Below are positions 25,978 through 37,575 of a DNA stretch of 64,000 bases, one piece after another; the stretch's first letter is position 1; each line of letters begins with the position of its first letter. The stretch covers positions 261,366,734-261,430,733 of the forward strand of contig OW240913.1 of the NCBI GenBank assembly GCA_933207985.1, given 5' to 3'. This DNA comes from Pelobates cultripes (lineage: Eukaryota > Chordata > Amphibia > Anura > Pelobatidae). Below the pieces are notes generated by a model. It had not been told where the DNA came from. It did not search any database and saw only the letters and a list, made by a program, of their open reading frames with translations. The translations under genes were made by a program, and so were the position numbers.

Positions 25978-26219
25978 ATGAAACGTAGGCAGGTGGTCAG
26001 GCTTTATTATGGCTGTCAAAACACCTACTTGCTGATCTCTGATGTTACTTTCAACCACGATTCTTCAAAAATCACCTCATACTTCTCAAGTCACGCTCAA
26101 TTCGACTGGGTCATGCGTTTCAACCTTGCAAGGATTCTCACGATCTGGAGTAGCTTGCCAGGAATCTGCCGCTGGTTTAACCCTAGAGTGATGAATCCAA
26201 GGAGTCACTTCCACCACCT
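25978..26219 (-). pseudogene. ERV pol remnant: C-terminal end of integrase
   Basis: On the - strand a frame reads VKVVEVTPWIHHSRVKPA, the characteristic end of gammaretroviral integrase, with stop TGA at 26086-26088 and the env start just beyond. The rest of integrase, RNase H and most of RT are absent: the sequence jumps from early RT straight to this tail near 26219. Confidence 0.75.
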
Positions 26220-26768
26220 TTACAGCTGTTGTGGTAGATAAAAGAACAACATACGAAGGCTAACAGGATACACCCCAAGCTTTAACTCAATATGTATCGG
26301 TGGGATATTACGAGCAAGTCCTGGAGGATTATTTTCTGCCCATACTCCTGGAATGTCATATACAGATCCATCACTCTTTGGGTTTGCTTTTATTATTACA
26401 GAATAGAAACGCCATTCTTCTTCTTTTGGCACCAATACCGCTATTATGCCAGGTGATTTATTAAACTTCAGAGAAGTTGATCCATTAAGTAGAAAAGTTA
26501 TCTGAGCTTGAAGCTTTGATAATAGATCTCGTCCTAGAAGTTAAACTGGACACTCTGACATGTATAGGAACTGGTGCTTAACAAAATGGCCTCCTAAAAT
26601 GCATGTACGACTCCTGAGAATCGTTCTAGCAGCGCTTTTCCCAGTAGCTCCTATCACAGTTATAGTCTTCTCAGAAGGAGGAGCTACCAACTTGGTCACC
26701 ACAGAATGTTCAGCACCTGTGTCAATCATGAAAGGACTTCTCTTCCCCCCTATTGCTACATCGACCAT
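26220..26768 (-). pseudogene. ERV pol remnant: protease and start of reverse transcriptase
   Basis: Frame 26768-26541 encodes a retroviral aspartic protease with the catalytic motif FMIDTGAEHSVV. A TAA stop at about 26541 interrupts the domain just before LLGRDLLSKLQAQI, the usual C-terminal protease signature. The same reading direction then gives the start of RT (GVWAENNPPGLA, then IPPIHIELK, 26435-26220). RT stops after about 40 residues of the domain, at the internal deletion joining it to the integrase tail. No polymerase active site remains. Confidence 0.8.
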
Positions 26769-26807
26769 AGGCTTCGCTCGGCCAAGGGAGATGGAACCCG
26801 GTCGGTA

Positions 26808-27257
26808 TCAATAGTCTTCCATGACAGTGTCAGCCAGACCGACAAAATCTATATCTTCCCTATCCCTTAATCTCTGGGTAGGGGGATAATATCTACCTCC
26901 CTGAACACCCCCTCTGCTATATCCATTATTCCCTCCAAAACTTCCTCTACCTCGTCCTCTATAGCTACTACCATAACCACCTCGCCCTCTTCTCTCTTCT
27001 TGTCTACCACCTGCAATATATCCCCTCTGTGGACAGTCACTCTTCCAATGCCCTTCCTCTCTACAAAATGCACATGGATCTCTACCTAGTGGTACCCTGC
27101 TCATCCTATTCTCAACTCCTCTATTCATCTCCCCTCCTTCTCTAGCTACGCCTGAAATAGCTACCACTAACATGTCTATTTTCTTCCTCATCTTACGTTC
27201 CTCCTCACGCTTTGTCTCAGTTTCCCTATTCATATACACCTTATTTGCAACCTCCAT
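26808..27257 (-). pseudogene. ERV gag nucleocapsid region
   Basis: Open for 149 codons. It has a charged helical N-terminal part, one CCHC zinc knuckle CAFCREEGHWKSDC (C-x2-C-x4-H-x4-C, a single knuckle as in gammaretroviruses), then an Arg/Gly-rich tail (GRGRGSFGGNNGYSRGG). It follows capsid on the same strand and precedes protease. Confidence 0.85.
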
Positions 27258-27910
27258 TAGCTGTGATATGGATATCCCTCTAATTTTTGTAGCTTTCTCT
27301 TAATATCGCTCTGGACCTGGCTGAAAAATGCTGAGTCCATCATTCGGAAGTTTTCAGGGGCTTCAGGATTGAAAGGAGTGTACAATCTATTTGACTAAAG
27401 CAGTCTCTCATAAAAAGCACTGGGTGATTCATTAGCTTTTTGTAACACTTCAGTTAATTGCCTTTTTCCCTCCTGCCTTCATGCAAGCAATAATGGCTTG
27501 TTGATAGGCCTTTAAATGGATCATGTCAGCGCCATTTATGTTCCAAAGGTCAGTAATAATTGCTGACAATCAGCCCAGGTGGGATTGTGTGTTTGCATAA
27601 TGGAGGTGACCAAGTCAATCCTGGCTTGAGGTTTATCGGTGTACGAGGAGTTATGAGTCTTCCAATTGAATAGATCAGTTGTGGTGAAGGGGACATAGAC
27701 AAAGACAGGATCTGCCTGTTGTATTTGGCCATTTTCGTCAACGTGTGTTGGGCCCGGTGTAAGTCGGAGGGGCATTTAGCAATGCCGGGATGGAAGGGTG
27801 CCAGTCAGTTGTCGGGTTAGTATGGGACTTCGGCAAGGCTGCTCAGTAATAGGTTCCGGTCTGAGAGTAGTAAGATAGGTGGAAGGGGGTGAGTTAATTT
27901 TACCAGTCAG
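27258..27910 (-). pseudogene. ERV gag capsid and p12-like region, broken
   Basis: Frame 27775-27536 contains DLFNWKTHN and NPTWADCQQLLLTFGT, which match the gammaretroviral capsid N-terminal domain. Further along (27500-27258) ESPSAFYERL of the major homology/C-terminal region can be read, with stops and frame changes between. Upstream (27910-27780) the same frame gives proline-rich text up to a TAA, like the p12 segment. Confidence 0.75.
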
Positions 27911-27929
27911 CATTTGGCAGATGGAAAAA

Positions 27930-28600
27930 TTTTTTAAAAAGTGTTAAACCAAAAACCTACCAGTAGGTGTATCAGTAATTGTATCAAAATAATCTTTATG
28001 GGTCTAATAATAAAACTTAACTTTTAATATATTTATACATAAAATAAAACCTTGTAGCAATAAATATATTAAAATAGGGTAAGCAATCCTACTTCTGTCT
28101 GTTGTATGCCAGTATAGAGTTAAAGATGATTAAACAATGTAATATCAATGTAACTCCCGAAGATGGCCAGTAGGTGGCCCAAGAGTGCCTCCCTAAAGTC
28201 TAATGAAGCAGATAGACTTTAATTATGTGCTTATTTTAATCACTGTTCACCCTGATATCTAGGCTTGATTAAAGCTTTAGTTCTAAGGTAAATTAAACAC
28301 CTCAGTTTGAATTTTAGTAAAGGGGATATTTTGAACAAAGCTGGGAGTATTTTGAACAAAGCTGGGAGGGTCCCGGGTCCCACCCAGTAACTAAAAAAGG
28401 ATAAAACCTCCCACCCAGTAACTAAAAAAGGATAACAGTGTACTTTAGCATCTTATACCATTGATAATTTCTTCCAGTTGTATTTTAGACTATCACTGAA
28501 GGCACACAGTGTTCAGTAGTTTTAGTGCTATTTCAATGATTATGGTACAATGTCATTGCTTAGAATTATCTGATCCAATAGACTCCGTTACTGTTATTAA
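27930..28600. other. AT-rich non-coding insert within ERV
   Basis: No retroviral reading frame could be seen. A 27-30 bp direct duplication (CCACCCAGTAACTAAAAAAG) occurs at 28380 and 28410. It may be a later insertion between matrix and p12 or a decayed gag portion. Confidence 0.4.
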
Positions 28601-29110
28601 AAATTCTCCTCACAATTTAACTGTTAATAAAATTCAATGCTAAAATACACTCATACCAAAAAGGAAGTCAGTTCAAATTACAAAGAACCAGTGGGGGTTG
28701 GTACAGAAATACAAGAGTTTGAAACAAAAGAACAGATAGTTATGTGGGTAGGCGGGGACAATAGAGCAGGGGGAGTGCAAATACCAGTTACACCAGTTTT
28801 AGCTTGTGAGGAAGAATGGGGGAGTGGCTACTCTGGCTCTGGAGGATGAATAAGGGGGTTGGTAATCAGATACAAGTGGGGGGAGGTGTCCAAACTAGGT
28901 TGAATTTAGGCTTTAGTTCTGACCACCATTTGGTTCCATTGTTCCTCATGACACAGTTTAATTCACCAAGGCAGTTTTTCAACAATCGGTTTCCAACAGT
29001 CAATATATGGAAACTGATCATAGAATTCCGGCCTACTAGTTACAGCCACATGTACACCCTACACTAAATTTAAGTCAAGACTAACACATGGAGGCCATGG
29101 CCAGGACAGG
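28601..29110 (-). pseudogene. Possible ERV gag matrix region, degenerate
   Basis: On the - strand GTKWWSELKPKFNLVW, followed by proline-rich text with several stops, occupies the position expected of matrix. Position and weak resemblance are the only support. Confidence 0.4.
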
Positions 29111-30511
29111 CCACTCCCTACTACACAGTGTAGTCAATTTTTTTTATTTATTTATTTTTTTATTTAACATACAAGACAAAGGACCAACAGCCTTGTGAAT
29201 CAGAAGATGATTTCAACAGAACGTCTGGTTCAAAAGCTGTACAAATATACACACAGTTTCAACAGTCACACCAATCTCCCTATCACCAGCACCACATGGC
29301 ACAGTTACTAGGCCCAAACACACACGTGCACGCACACACAGGATCCTCACATGCGCAACAATATCACGACGTCGCACACACAAGTAAAATCAAGACTCAC
29401 CAAACACTATATACTAATCAATGCAACTATTAAGCAAGTCATACAATTGTCCACACAATAAATCAACATTAACTAACCGATAGCATAACATTTCAACAAT
29501 TTCGTCTCTACAGTCAGTGGTTATGGTACAGTTAGTAACTATTATACAGTTTAGACAATTATGATTTTAAAGTTACAATATCAGTTAGTACACATGCAAG
29601 GTTAAACAGTAATTTTAGTATTTTTCACGTAATATCAGTAGTTATGGTACAAGTCAGTGGTTATGGTACATGTCAGTGGTTATGGTACCGTGCGCTATTT
29701 TACACTATACACACAATTTACACGTCCGCTAAACGGCAGAGCTCAAGCTTTCTAGCAGAACATGCAATTCACCAATTCACCAACTACAGTATATTTAACT
29801 ACATTTACAATAATCCCAACTATTCTAATTGGCCAGCACCTTGAGTACTATCGAACTATTTACACCAGGATTCGGTTAGTCTACGCTGCCCAAGCACCAC
29901 ATATAGCAAACTAGTGGGCGGCATTTACAACAGTACCCATTTAGTCTATCTATCAATAGTCTAGTGCCTGAATTTACAACATAGCACACTTAGCCAAGAT
30001 AGGTTGAGAGCTAGCAGACGGAATGTACACCAGAATCTGCTTAGTCTCGCCGGCCTCCCCGACCTAGCGACCCAATTTACACCTAGAAACACTAGTCAAG
30101 ACAGGACACCGGTGTCCGGCATAAACTATTTACACCAAGATTTAGCCTGACCCAAACCACCTATATTAGACAGGCTGACTACAGAGCGTCTAATTTCAGA
30201 TAAGTGGTGCGCCTTCGCTTCTTCCCTCCAGAGTGAGGGGACAGTCCAATAACCGGTTCCAAATATAAAACCCCTTGTGGGCCTACCGCTCTAAAGGTAT
30301 AGTCTTACCTTTTAGTTCCTGGACCTGGGTTCACACTCATCGACGGGGCACCCCGCTACTCACTGCGCAGAAGCCGATGATCTCCTTGACAACAGGCCAG
30401 TGGCGCCGAGACGAAAGGAGGTCCACGCAGAAGTTCAGGGGTGCTGCCGTGGAGAACGTTGGTAAAAGTTTACCGTCTCAAATCTCTGCGCCAGTTCCAT
30501 GCGATGAGGTT
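29111..30511 (-). mobile_element. ERV 5' leader (non-coding)
   Basis: About 1.4 kb between the PBS and the gag-like sequence on the - strand. It contains a possible splice donor (AGGTAAGACT on the - strand near 30300) and a cluster of direct repeats of GTCAGTGGTTATGGTAC at 29640-29690 (also near 29515). No reading frame was recognised. Confidence 0.5.
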
Positions 30512-30529
30512 CCCGGACCCAATGCACCA
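30512..30529 (-). promoter_or_regulatory. ERV primer-binding site (tRNA-Gly-like)
   Basis: On the - strand TGGTGCATTGGGTCCGGG lies four bases after the LTR end. TGGTGCATTGG matches the complement of the 3' end of tRNA-Gly; the following bases deviate by a small insertion. The position is right for a PBS. Confidence 0.65.
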
Positions 30530-30533
30530 AAAA

Positions 30534-30953
30534 TGTTACCGGAGGAATAACAGGAACAAACTGCAGAAGCCAGACATAGAGATATGGACACAAGTCTTCA
30601 GAAAGTAACAGGTCTTTTATATACACACCGATCGGGTCTCATATGAACTCCTGTTCCAAAAATATCTGAGAGGCAGAAAGCATGGTGCAGAGGCCTTTTG
30701 TTAGCAGCATATCCCCTCCCATACAGTATAACCCCTCCTATATTCCTCAGACCAATCAGAACAGAGGATATTCAGGATCACCTTATATGGGCAGACCACA
30801 TGGCATTTACAGACAAAGGAATGTACTATCCACTTCCACACATGCTCAGTATACTGATGACTCATCCAACTGTTTGTAATCAGATACTAATTAGCATATG
30901 CCATGTGGAGATTTCGGCCTACTAAATTTTGACCATGCTGGAATCCCGTCACA
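30534..30953 (-). mobile_element. ERV 5' LTR
   Basis: 420 bp, begins TGTGACGGGATTCC and ends GGTAACA on the - strand. It contains a TATA-like TATATAAAAG (30614-30623, - strand) and an ATTGG/CCAAT-type box (about 30750). The flank on the right is the 44-bp minisatellite, beginning immediately. Confidence 0.85.
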
Positions 30954-32850
30954 AAACCACAGCACAAACATGCACTGCATTCACCATACACACACTAAAA
31001 CTACAATATAAACACACACTGCATTCACTATACACACACTAAAACAACACACACACACTGCATTCACCAAACACACACTAAAACTACAACACAAACACAC
31101 ACTGCATTCACCATACACACACTAAAACCACAACACAAACACACACTGCATTCACCATACACACACTAAAACCATAACACAAGCACACTGCATTCACCAT
31201 ACACACACTAAAACCACAACACAAACACACACTAAAACTACAACACAAACACACACTGCATTCACCATACACACACTAAAACTACAATACAAACACACAC
31301 TGCATTCACTATACACACACTAAAACCACAACACACACACACCTCATTCACCATACACACACTAAAACCACAACACAAACACACACTGCATTCACCATAC
31401 ACACATTTAAACCACAACACACACACTGCATTCACCATACACACACTAAAACTACAACCCAAACTGCATTCACCATACACACACTAAAACCACAACACAC
31501 ACACACTGCATTCACCAAACACACAGTAAAACAACAACACAAACACACACTGCATTAACCATACACACACTAAAACCACAACACAAACACGCACTGCATT
31601 CACCATACACACACTAAAACTACAACACAAACACACTGCATTCACCATACACACTAAAACCACAACACAAACACACACTGCATTCACCATACACACACTA
31701 AAACTACAACCCAAACTGCATTCACCATACACACACTAAAACCACAACACACACACACTGCATTCACCAAACACACAGTAAAACAACAACACAAACACAC
31801 ACTGCATTAACCATACACACACTAAAACCACAACACAAACACGCACTGCATTCACCATACACACACTAAAACTACAACACAAACACACTGCATTCACCAT
31901 ACACACTAAAACCACAACACAAACACACACTGCATTCACCATACACACACTAAAACTACAACACAAACACACACTACATTCACCATACACACACTAAAGC
32001 TACAACACACACACTGCATTCACCATACACACACTAAAACTACAATACAAACACACACTGCATTCACTATACACACACTAAAACCACAACACACACACCT
32101 CATTCACCATACACACACTGCATTCACCATACACACACTAAAACTACAATACAAACACACACTGCATTCACTATACACACACTAAAACCACAACACACAC
32201 ACCTCATTCACCATACACACACTAAAACCACAACACAAACACACACTGCATTCACCATACACACATTTAAACCACAACACAAACACACACTGCATTCACC
32301 ATACACACACTAAAACTACAACCCAAACTGCATTCACCATACACACATACTTAAACTACAACACACACTGCATTCACCATACACACACTAAAACCACAAC
32401 ACAAACAGGCACTGCATTCACCATACACACACTAAAACAACAACACAAAAACGCACTGCATTCACCATACACACACTAAAACTACAATACAAACACACAC
32501 TGCATTCACCATATACACACTAAAACCACAGCACAAACACACACTGCATTCATCATACACACACTTAAACCACAACACAAACTGCATTCACCATACACAC
32601 ACTTAAACCACAACACAAACACACACAGCATTCACCATACACACACTAAAACCACAACACAAACACACACTGCATTCATCATACACACACTAAAACCACA
32701 ACACAAACTGCATTCACCATACACACAATTAAACCACAACACAAACACACACAGCATTCACCATACACACACTAAAACCACAACACAAACACTCTGCATT
32801 CACTACACAAACACTCACTTGATCTAAAACACACAAAACTACATCCATTA
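30954..32850. repeat. 44-bp minisatellite array
   Basis: About 43 irregular copies of a 44-bp unit built of TGCATTCACCATACACACAC and TAAAACCACAACACAAACAC. The + strand is almost free of G. A 252-bp higher-order block (about 31485-31736) is repeated directly at about 31737-31990. Cys/Val-rich frames on the - strand are artefacts. Confidence 0.92.
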
Positions 32851-32879
32851 TACAAATGTGCAATCTGTATCCATTTTAC

Positions 32880-33265
32880 ACACCACACAGGGCATCCTTG
32901 TGGGCGGACTCAGAATGGGCCCCGGGGGCAGACTCTGGGGCGGGCCCGTGGGCCCAGACTTTGAACTGTGTCAGGGCCCCAAAATTTCTGATGGCAGCTC
33001 TGTCTGTATGTATGTGTATGTATGTCAGTATGTGTATGTATACGTCTGTCTGTGTCCATTTGTATGTCTGTCAGTATATTTGTGTGTGTGTGTCTGTATG
33101 TTAGTAAGTGGCTGTAAATGTTCTGTGTCTGTTAGTATGTGTGTATCTGTGTATTCCAGTGCATGTGTTTGTGTATTCCTGTGGGCGGTGTTTGGAGGCG
33201 GGCCCCTGGGGTCCCAGACCTTGAGCATTGTCAGGGCCCCAAAATTTCTGTTGGTGGCCCTGCAA
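32880..33265. repeat. Repeat pair flanking a TG microsatellite
   Basis: GTGGGCGG...CAGGGCCCCAAAATTTCTG occurs at about 32900-32992 and again at about 33181-33250, on either side of GTATGTATGTCTG repeats (33003-33175). Confidence 0.7.
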
Positions 33266-33590
33266 ACAGCCATGTCATCATTGGGGGTCTTTGCAAAATA
33301 TACAAAGCCAATAGGTGACAGAGCAGCTCTACATGGAAGGAGGGGAGAGGTCACCATAATAATATAATGATTTGCTGAACAGTGGGTGAGCCCTTCTTCT
33401 GTTACAGAAAGTTGCCCACTACAGAGAATACATTCTCATGCCCCCTTCAAGAACAGTAACAAATTAAATCCTATGGCATTTTGTTGTCTACCTATCTACC
33501 TGTGGACAGCGGCTACACAAAGTAAGAGTAGCCCACAGCACAGAGAGAGGCATCTATAACACATGCATAGGGAAGCATGTTAGATTTGGG
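33266..33590. other. No gene recognised
   Basis: Unique-looking upstream sequence before the putative promoter. Confidence 0.5.
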
Positions 33591-33594
33591 TGCT

Positions 33595-33800
33595 GAAGCA
33601 AGACATGACGTCATTAGTACGCGACCAGGTTCCGGTGTTCCGGGTCCATGAAATGTCTCTCTTGTGGGCGGGGCTTTGAGGAGTTTGCTGCCAGGCTCAG
33701 TGAATACCGGTTAGGAAACGAAACCCAGCAGCACACTCATAATAAGACAAGGGAACATCTCCTGCTAGCGGTGACCGTGCTATAGAAAAACACCGGTAAA
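33595..33800 (+). promoter_or_regulatory. Putative ZUP1 promoter and non-coding exon 1
   Basis: This is the only CpG- and GC-richer unique stretch upstream of ZUP1. It holds a perfect CRE (TGACGTCA, 33606-33613), ETS-like TTCCGG/GTTCCGGG words (33628-33640) and an Sp1-type GC box (GTGGGCGGGGCT, about 33664). A splice-donor candidate ACCG|GTAAAT lies at 33795/33796, followed by an intron to the acceptor at 38186. No TATA box was seen. This is inferred from motifs and position; the transcript start is unknown. In mammals this promoter region is shared head-to-head with KPNA5. Confidence 0.5.
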
Positions 33801-35310
33801 TCTGTCGACAGGTTTCGGCTACTGGGATGTCACTGCATCTGTACTGTCCCATAGAAATAAGCTGACAGCCCGCTGTAGAAGGGACACACAGGTGATTTAT
33901 CTACGAGAACTGATAGCTATGCAACCAGCAAGGCTCAGTCCATGCTTTTTTCCATAAATTATACTTTTTTTTTTTTGTTGCATAGTTATATATCTTAAAT
34001 CTAAAAAATATGTTTGTTGACAACTGTAAGCAAATAGTTTTCCAAGCATTATTGCTTTGGTGTATGAATGACATTACATTTAAAATCACATTTGTGAATG
34101 TCTAGATTTCCCGAGTCAACACCTACATATTTGAGGGTTACCCCACTGAGTGGATATTGGGGCTGGATTTAAGGGCACAATGTTTAGAACTCTGGTATCT
34201 CTTGGGTTAAGTCTACCAAAACCAAAGCCCCTCATTTGTTTACTACGTTTACCCAGAAACTTCGAATAATCGATTTCTACAGTAAGTAGAGGTTCCATAG
34301 CCTGATTGTTCTGTTTAGTAATGAAAACATTTTAAATTGCATGAACTGATAAAATGCAAAATTCTGTTGAGCTTGTTCTCTCATTTAGTCTTAAACAAGG
34401 AATTGCAAAGAATTGCTAAGTAAATTGCTAAGTAAACTTCAGCCTGTATAGCTAAACTCGAATAGAGGCTAATTCTGACCATTTTTGTAACATTTAAAAT
34501 TCTGAACTTCAGTCATTCATTTTGAACCCCAAAAGAATATTTACAAGATGCTTGGTTTAGTCTGTAGTGTCATTAGAATATTGCAAGATTGGAGTTATTG
34601 ATAAATTAGATACATTTGCTGCAAAATAATGTAAGAACTTTGGTTATTGTCAATTGAACAAAAAAATCTGTCAAAGTACTTTAACACTACGTGTTCTGCA
34701 GTTATATTTCAGTGAATAAACCCCATTACGCTGAACAAGTTTTGGATCATATCAAAGAGAAACTCTAACTTTGCACCTGTTAACATGTGTGTCATATTAG
34801 TTACTGTACTGCACATTTTTGTCTATTCGTGAGAAACTGTTAATCGAATGTATTGCATAAGCACACCAATGTAAACAATATGTTGTTTCCTTTTTATTTT
34901 TTCTAATGATATTTTGCACTCTATGGAAAGAATAAAATATACTGTTCGTAATTTACAGCAGTTGTTTTTTTAATTTTTTTTACTTTCACTTTTGCTTTAC
35001 TGTGCAGTTATTGAAATACTATGCAGTTTATTTCAGAGAAGAAATAAGAAGTCTTAAACTTAGTAAATCCAAGAGAAACAAGTGGATAAGGGAATAATAT
35101 TGGCACCAAAACCACGTTTGTAATCATGCTAGTTAGGAGTTAAATCACTTTTGCTTCTGTTAATGCAACCCTAGCAACACCTCACCTGACTCACACAGTC
35201 TCCATGAAAAAAAATGGTTTTGTTTTCAATCAGACCTTCCTGATCCTGTAGTGTAAATTTAACCAAGAGATACAAAATTCTAAATTAAACAGAATTTGCA
35301 ACAAAGGAAT
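33801..35310. other. ZUP1 first intron, left part; no further feature seen
   Basis: AT-rich intronic sequence. No repeat was confidently identified. The small - strand frames are chance. Confidence 0.5.
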
Positions 35311-35314
35311 TTCA

Positions 35315-35590
35315 AAGAAACTCTATAGTCACCCAGACCACTTCATCTAAATGAAGTGGTCTGAGTGCAATTTCCTTGTCATCTTAACCCTGCAATGTAA
35401 AACATTAAAGGTTTTCCAAAACTGCATTGTTTACCTACAGGGTTAACTCCGCCTCTAGTAGTCCACTATACTGACAGCCACTAGAGGCTCTTCTGTGGCA
35501 CAGACTGACTAAAGATTGGTTACATAATACGGAAGCCCCATAGGAAAGCATTGATTCAGTGCTATCCTTTGGGGAATGTTAAACGTGTGT
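35315..35590. mobile_element. T2-type MITE fragment
   Basis: AACTCTATAGTCACCCAGACCACTTCATCTAAATGAAGTGGT and later GCCTCTAGTAGTCC, CATAGGAAAGCATTG. The left TTAA end is altered and the right end is lost. Confidence 0.6.
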
Positions 35591-36289
35591 GTGTGTGTAT
35601 TGGACTCTCACAGGGGCAGATAGGTCAGCAGCTCCGAAGTAAAGCTTAATTATTTATTTTTGCACTCGAGAGCTGTTTCGGATAGATATGGCAGATTGAA
35701 TTGAATGAGACTTAAGGGCTCATGACCTATACAACAAAACCACTTAACATGAAGTTGTTTTTGTGCTTATAAAATCCCTTTAATCCATATTTTCCATCAA
35801 TGTTCTATATCTGTGATGCCAGATAGAAACAAAATGTGTATTCTGAGTGAAATACTGAAGCAGCTGTGCTTGCATAGCAAGAAGATCTTATGTAGAATGT
35901 GAATCCAGAAACCTTTTTCCCCACCCCAGTTAGAAGATAAAACAGCACCAGCTGGGTAAAGTTTGTGCCACTTCCCCAAGCAGTTCTATGACATTGTTAT
36001 TAATAAAATATACACATTCAATTCAGATAACTTGGATGGATACCAGCAGTACAAAAACCTGGAGCCTCAAATAGTATCAATAACCAGTGTCATGGAGATG
36101 TAATGTAGAGTGATGGTTAGTTAGAAGAGTACATGGCAGTTCTACAGACCATATCGGTATAGATAAACATATTCACTAAAGTGAATTACAAAGTAAAGTT
36201 TAAAATAGCTAAACTGGGCCTAAATGCTCTGTATAACTTTTACAGGGTATTTCACTGAAGTAGTATTCACAGTTTATTTAAAGTACATT

Positions 36290-37265
36290 TTAAAGGGATA
36301 CAATAGTCACCAAAACAACTTTAGCTTAATGAAGCTGTTTTTGTGTATAGATCCTATCTCTGAAGTCTCACCGCTCAATTCTCTGCCACTTCCATTGGCT
36401 TTGACTGACACAGCCTGCATGAGAACAACACGGTTTCATTTTCAATCAGAGGTATCTTACTTTAATAATTTTTATCTCCTACTCTGTAAATTAAACTTTA
36501 ATTAAAAACGGGATGCTCCTGCAGGGTCTAGCTAAATGAAACAAAATATGCAATAAAGGAAGTGTAACATTACATGACTCTTTACAGGAAGGGTTTAAAA
36601 AGGCTCTGTAAGGCACATGCAGGAAGGTGTGCCTAAGGCTGCATAAACAAAGTATATTCCTGCCTAAATGGCAGAGAATTGAGCAGCGAGACAACAGGGC
36701 CATAATATATACACCAAAACTGCTTCATTAAAGGAACAATATAGGATCAGGAACACATAAATTTATTCCTGACCCATCTAGCCCCCGTAAACATAGTAAA
36801 ATCTTACCTTTATTCCAGTCTTCTGCTGGTGTCACTGCCCTAATCTGCCTCCTTTACTGAAATCATCAGAAGTGATGATCTGAGCCAATCGCAATGCTTT
36901 CCCATAGGAAAGTATTGGATTGGCTGAGCTTGTTAAGAAGGCAGATCAGGGGCAGAGCCAGCACAAGCCAAACACAGCCCTGGCCAATAAGCATCTCCTC
37001 ATTGAGATGGATTAAATAATGCACTAAATGTCAGCACTGCCCCAGGAAGCACCTCTAGTGACCATCCGAGGAGTGAACAGTGGAGGTATCCTTAGGCTGT
37101 AATGTAAACACTTCCTTTTCTCTGAAAAAAACAGTGTTTACTGCAAAACGCCTGAAGGGACTGATTATACTCGCCAGAACAAATACAATAAGCTGTAGTT
37201 GTTCCGGTGACTATAGTATCCATTTATAGTATCCGTTTAAGCTAAAGATGTTTTAGTGACTATAT
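36290..37265. mobile_element. T2-type MITE (subfamily B) interrupted by another MITE
   Basis: Starts TTAAAGGGATACAATAGTCA at 36290 and runs to 36731. It resumes at 37237 (TTAAGCTAAAGATGTTTTAG) after the inner element. The terminal CCCTTTAA is eroded. An uninterrupted relative is at 62171-62725. Confidence 0.75.
36728..37240. mobile_element. T2-type MITE nested in another MITE
   Basis: TTAAAGGAACAATATAGGAT at 36728 to GACTATAGTATCC...GTTTAA at 37240. It sits exactly in a TTAA of the outer element, with TTAA on both sides. Confidence 0.78.
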
Positions 37266-37575
37266 ACAAGAGACAAACTTCTCACAGTCAGCTGTGATTT
37301 CAGTTTGGCTACTCTGGCCTTAAATTTAAAATTAATTTTGAATTCTCACTTTAGTGAATAACCTTGATAATTTTAAACAAAATAGTACCCTCATACCCGA
37401 AAAATTAAGGGGAGGAGGAAACAAAATAGAAAATTGAAGGAGGGCTGGATGAGTTTTGTGTCTGTAATTGCTCTTCCTCAGCAGTTTCAGTGCACCTCTA
37501 GCTTTTTGTATTGTGTATCATAGCAGCAGCTGGGACAGTAAGATAAGCTGGGGTGTCTGATCTGATTTTGTTTTG

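Noticed and set aside
31262..31990. Cys/Val-rich open frames on the - strand that look like secreted repeats
   Set aside because: Direct product of the 44-bp minisatellite, in frame because the + strand lacks G.
30954..32850. CRISPR-like array of evenly spaced repeats
   Set aside because: A vertebrate minisatellite: there are no unique spacers, the repeats are contiguous and degenerate.
9965..33590. KPNA5 between FAM162B and ZUP1, as in mammals
   Set aside because: No armadillo-repeat exon was recognised on either strand, but short exons could be missed by eye, so absence is reported only as a finding.
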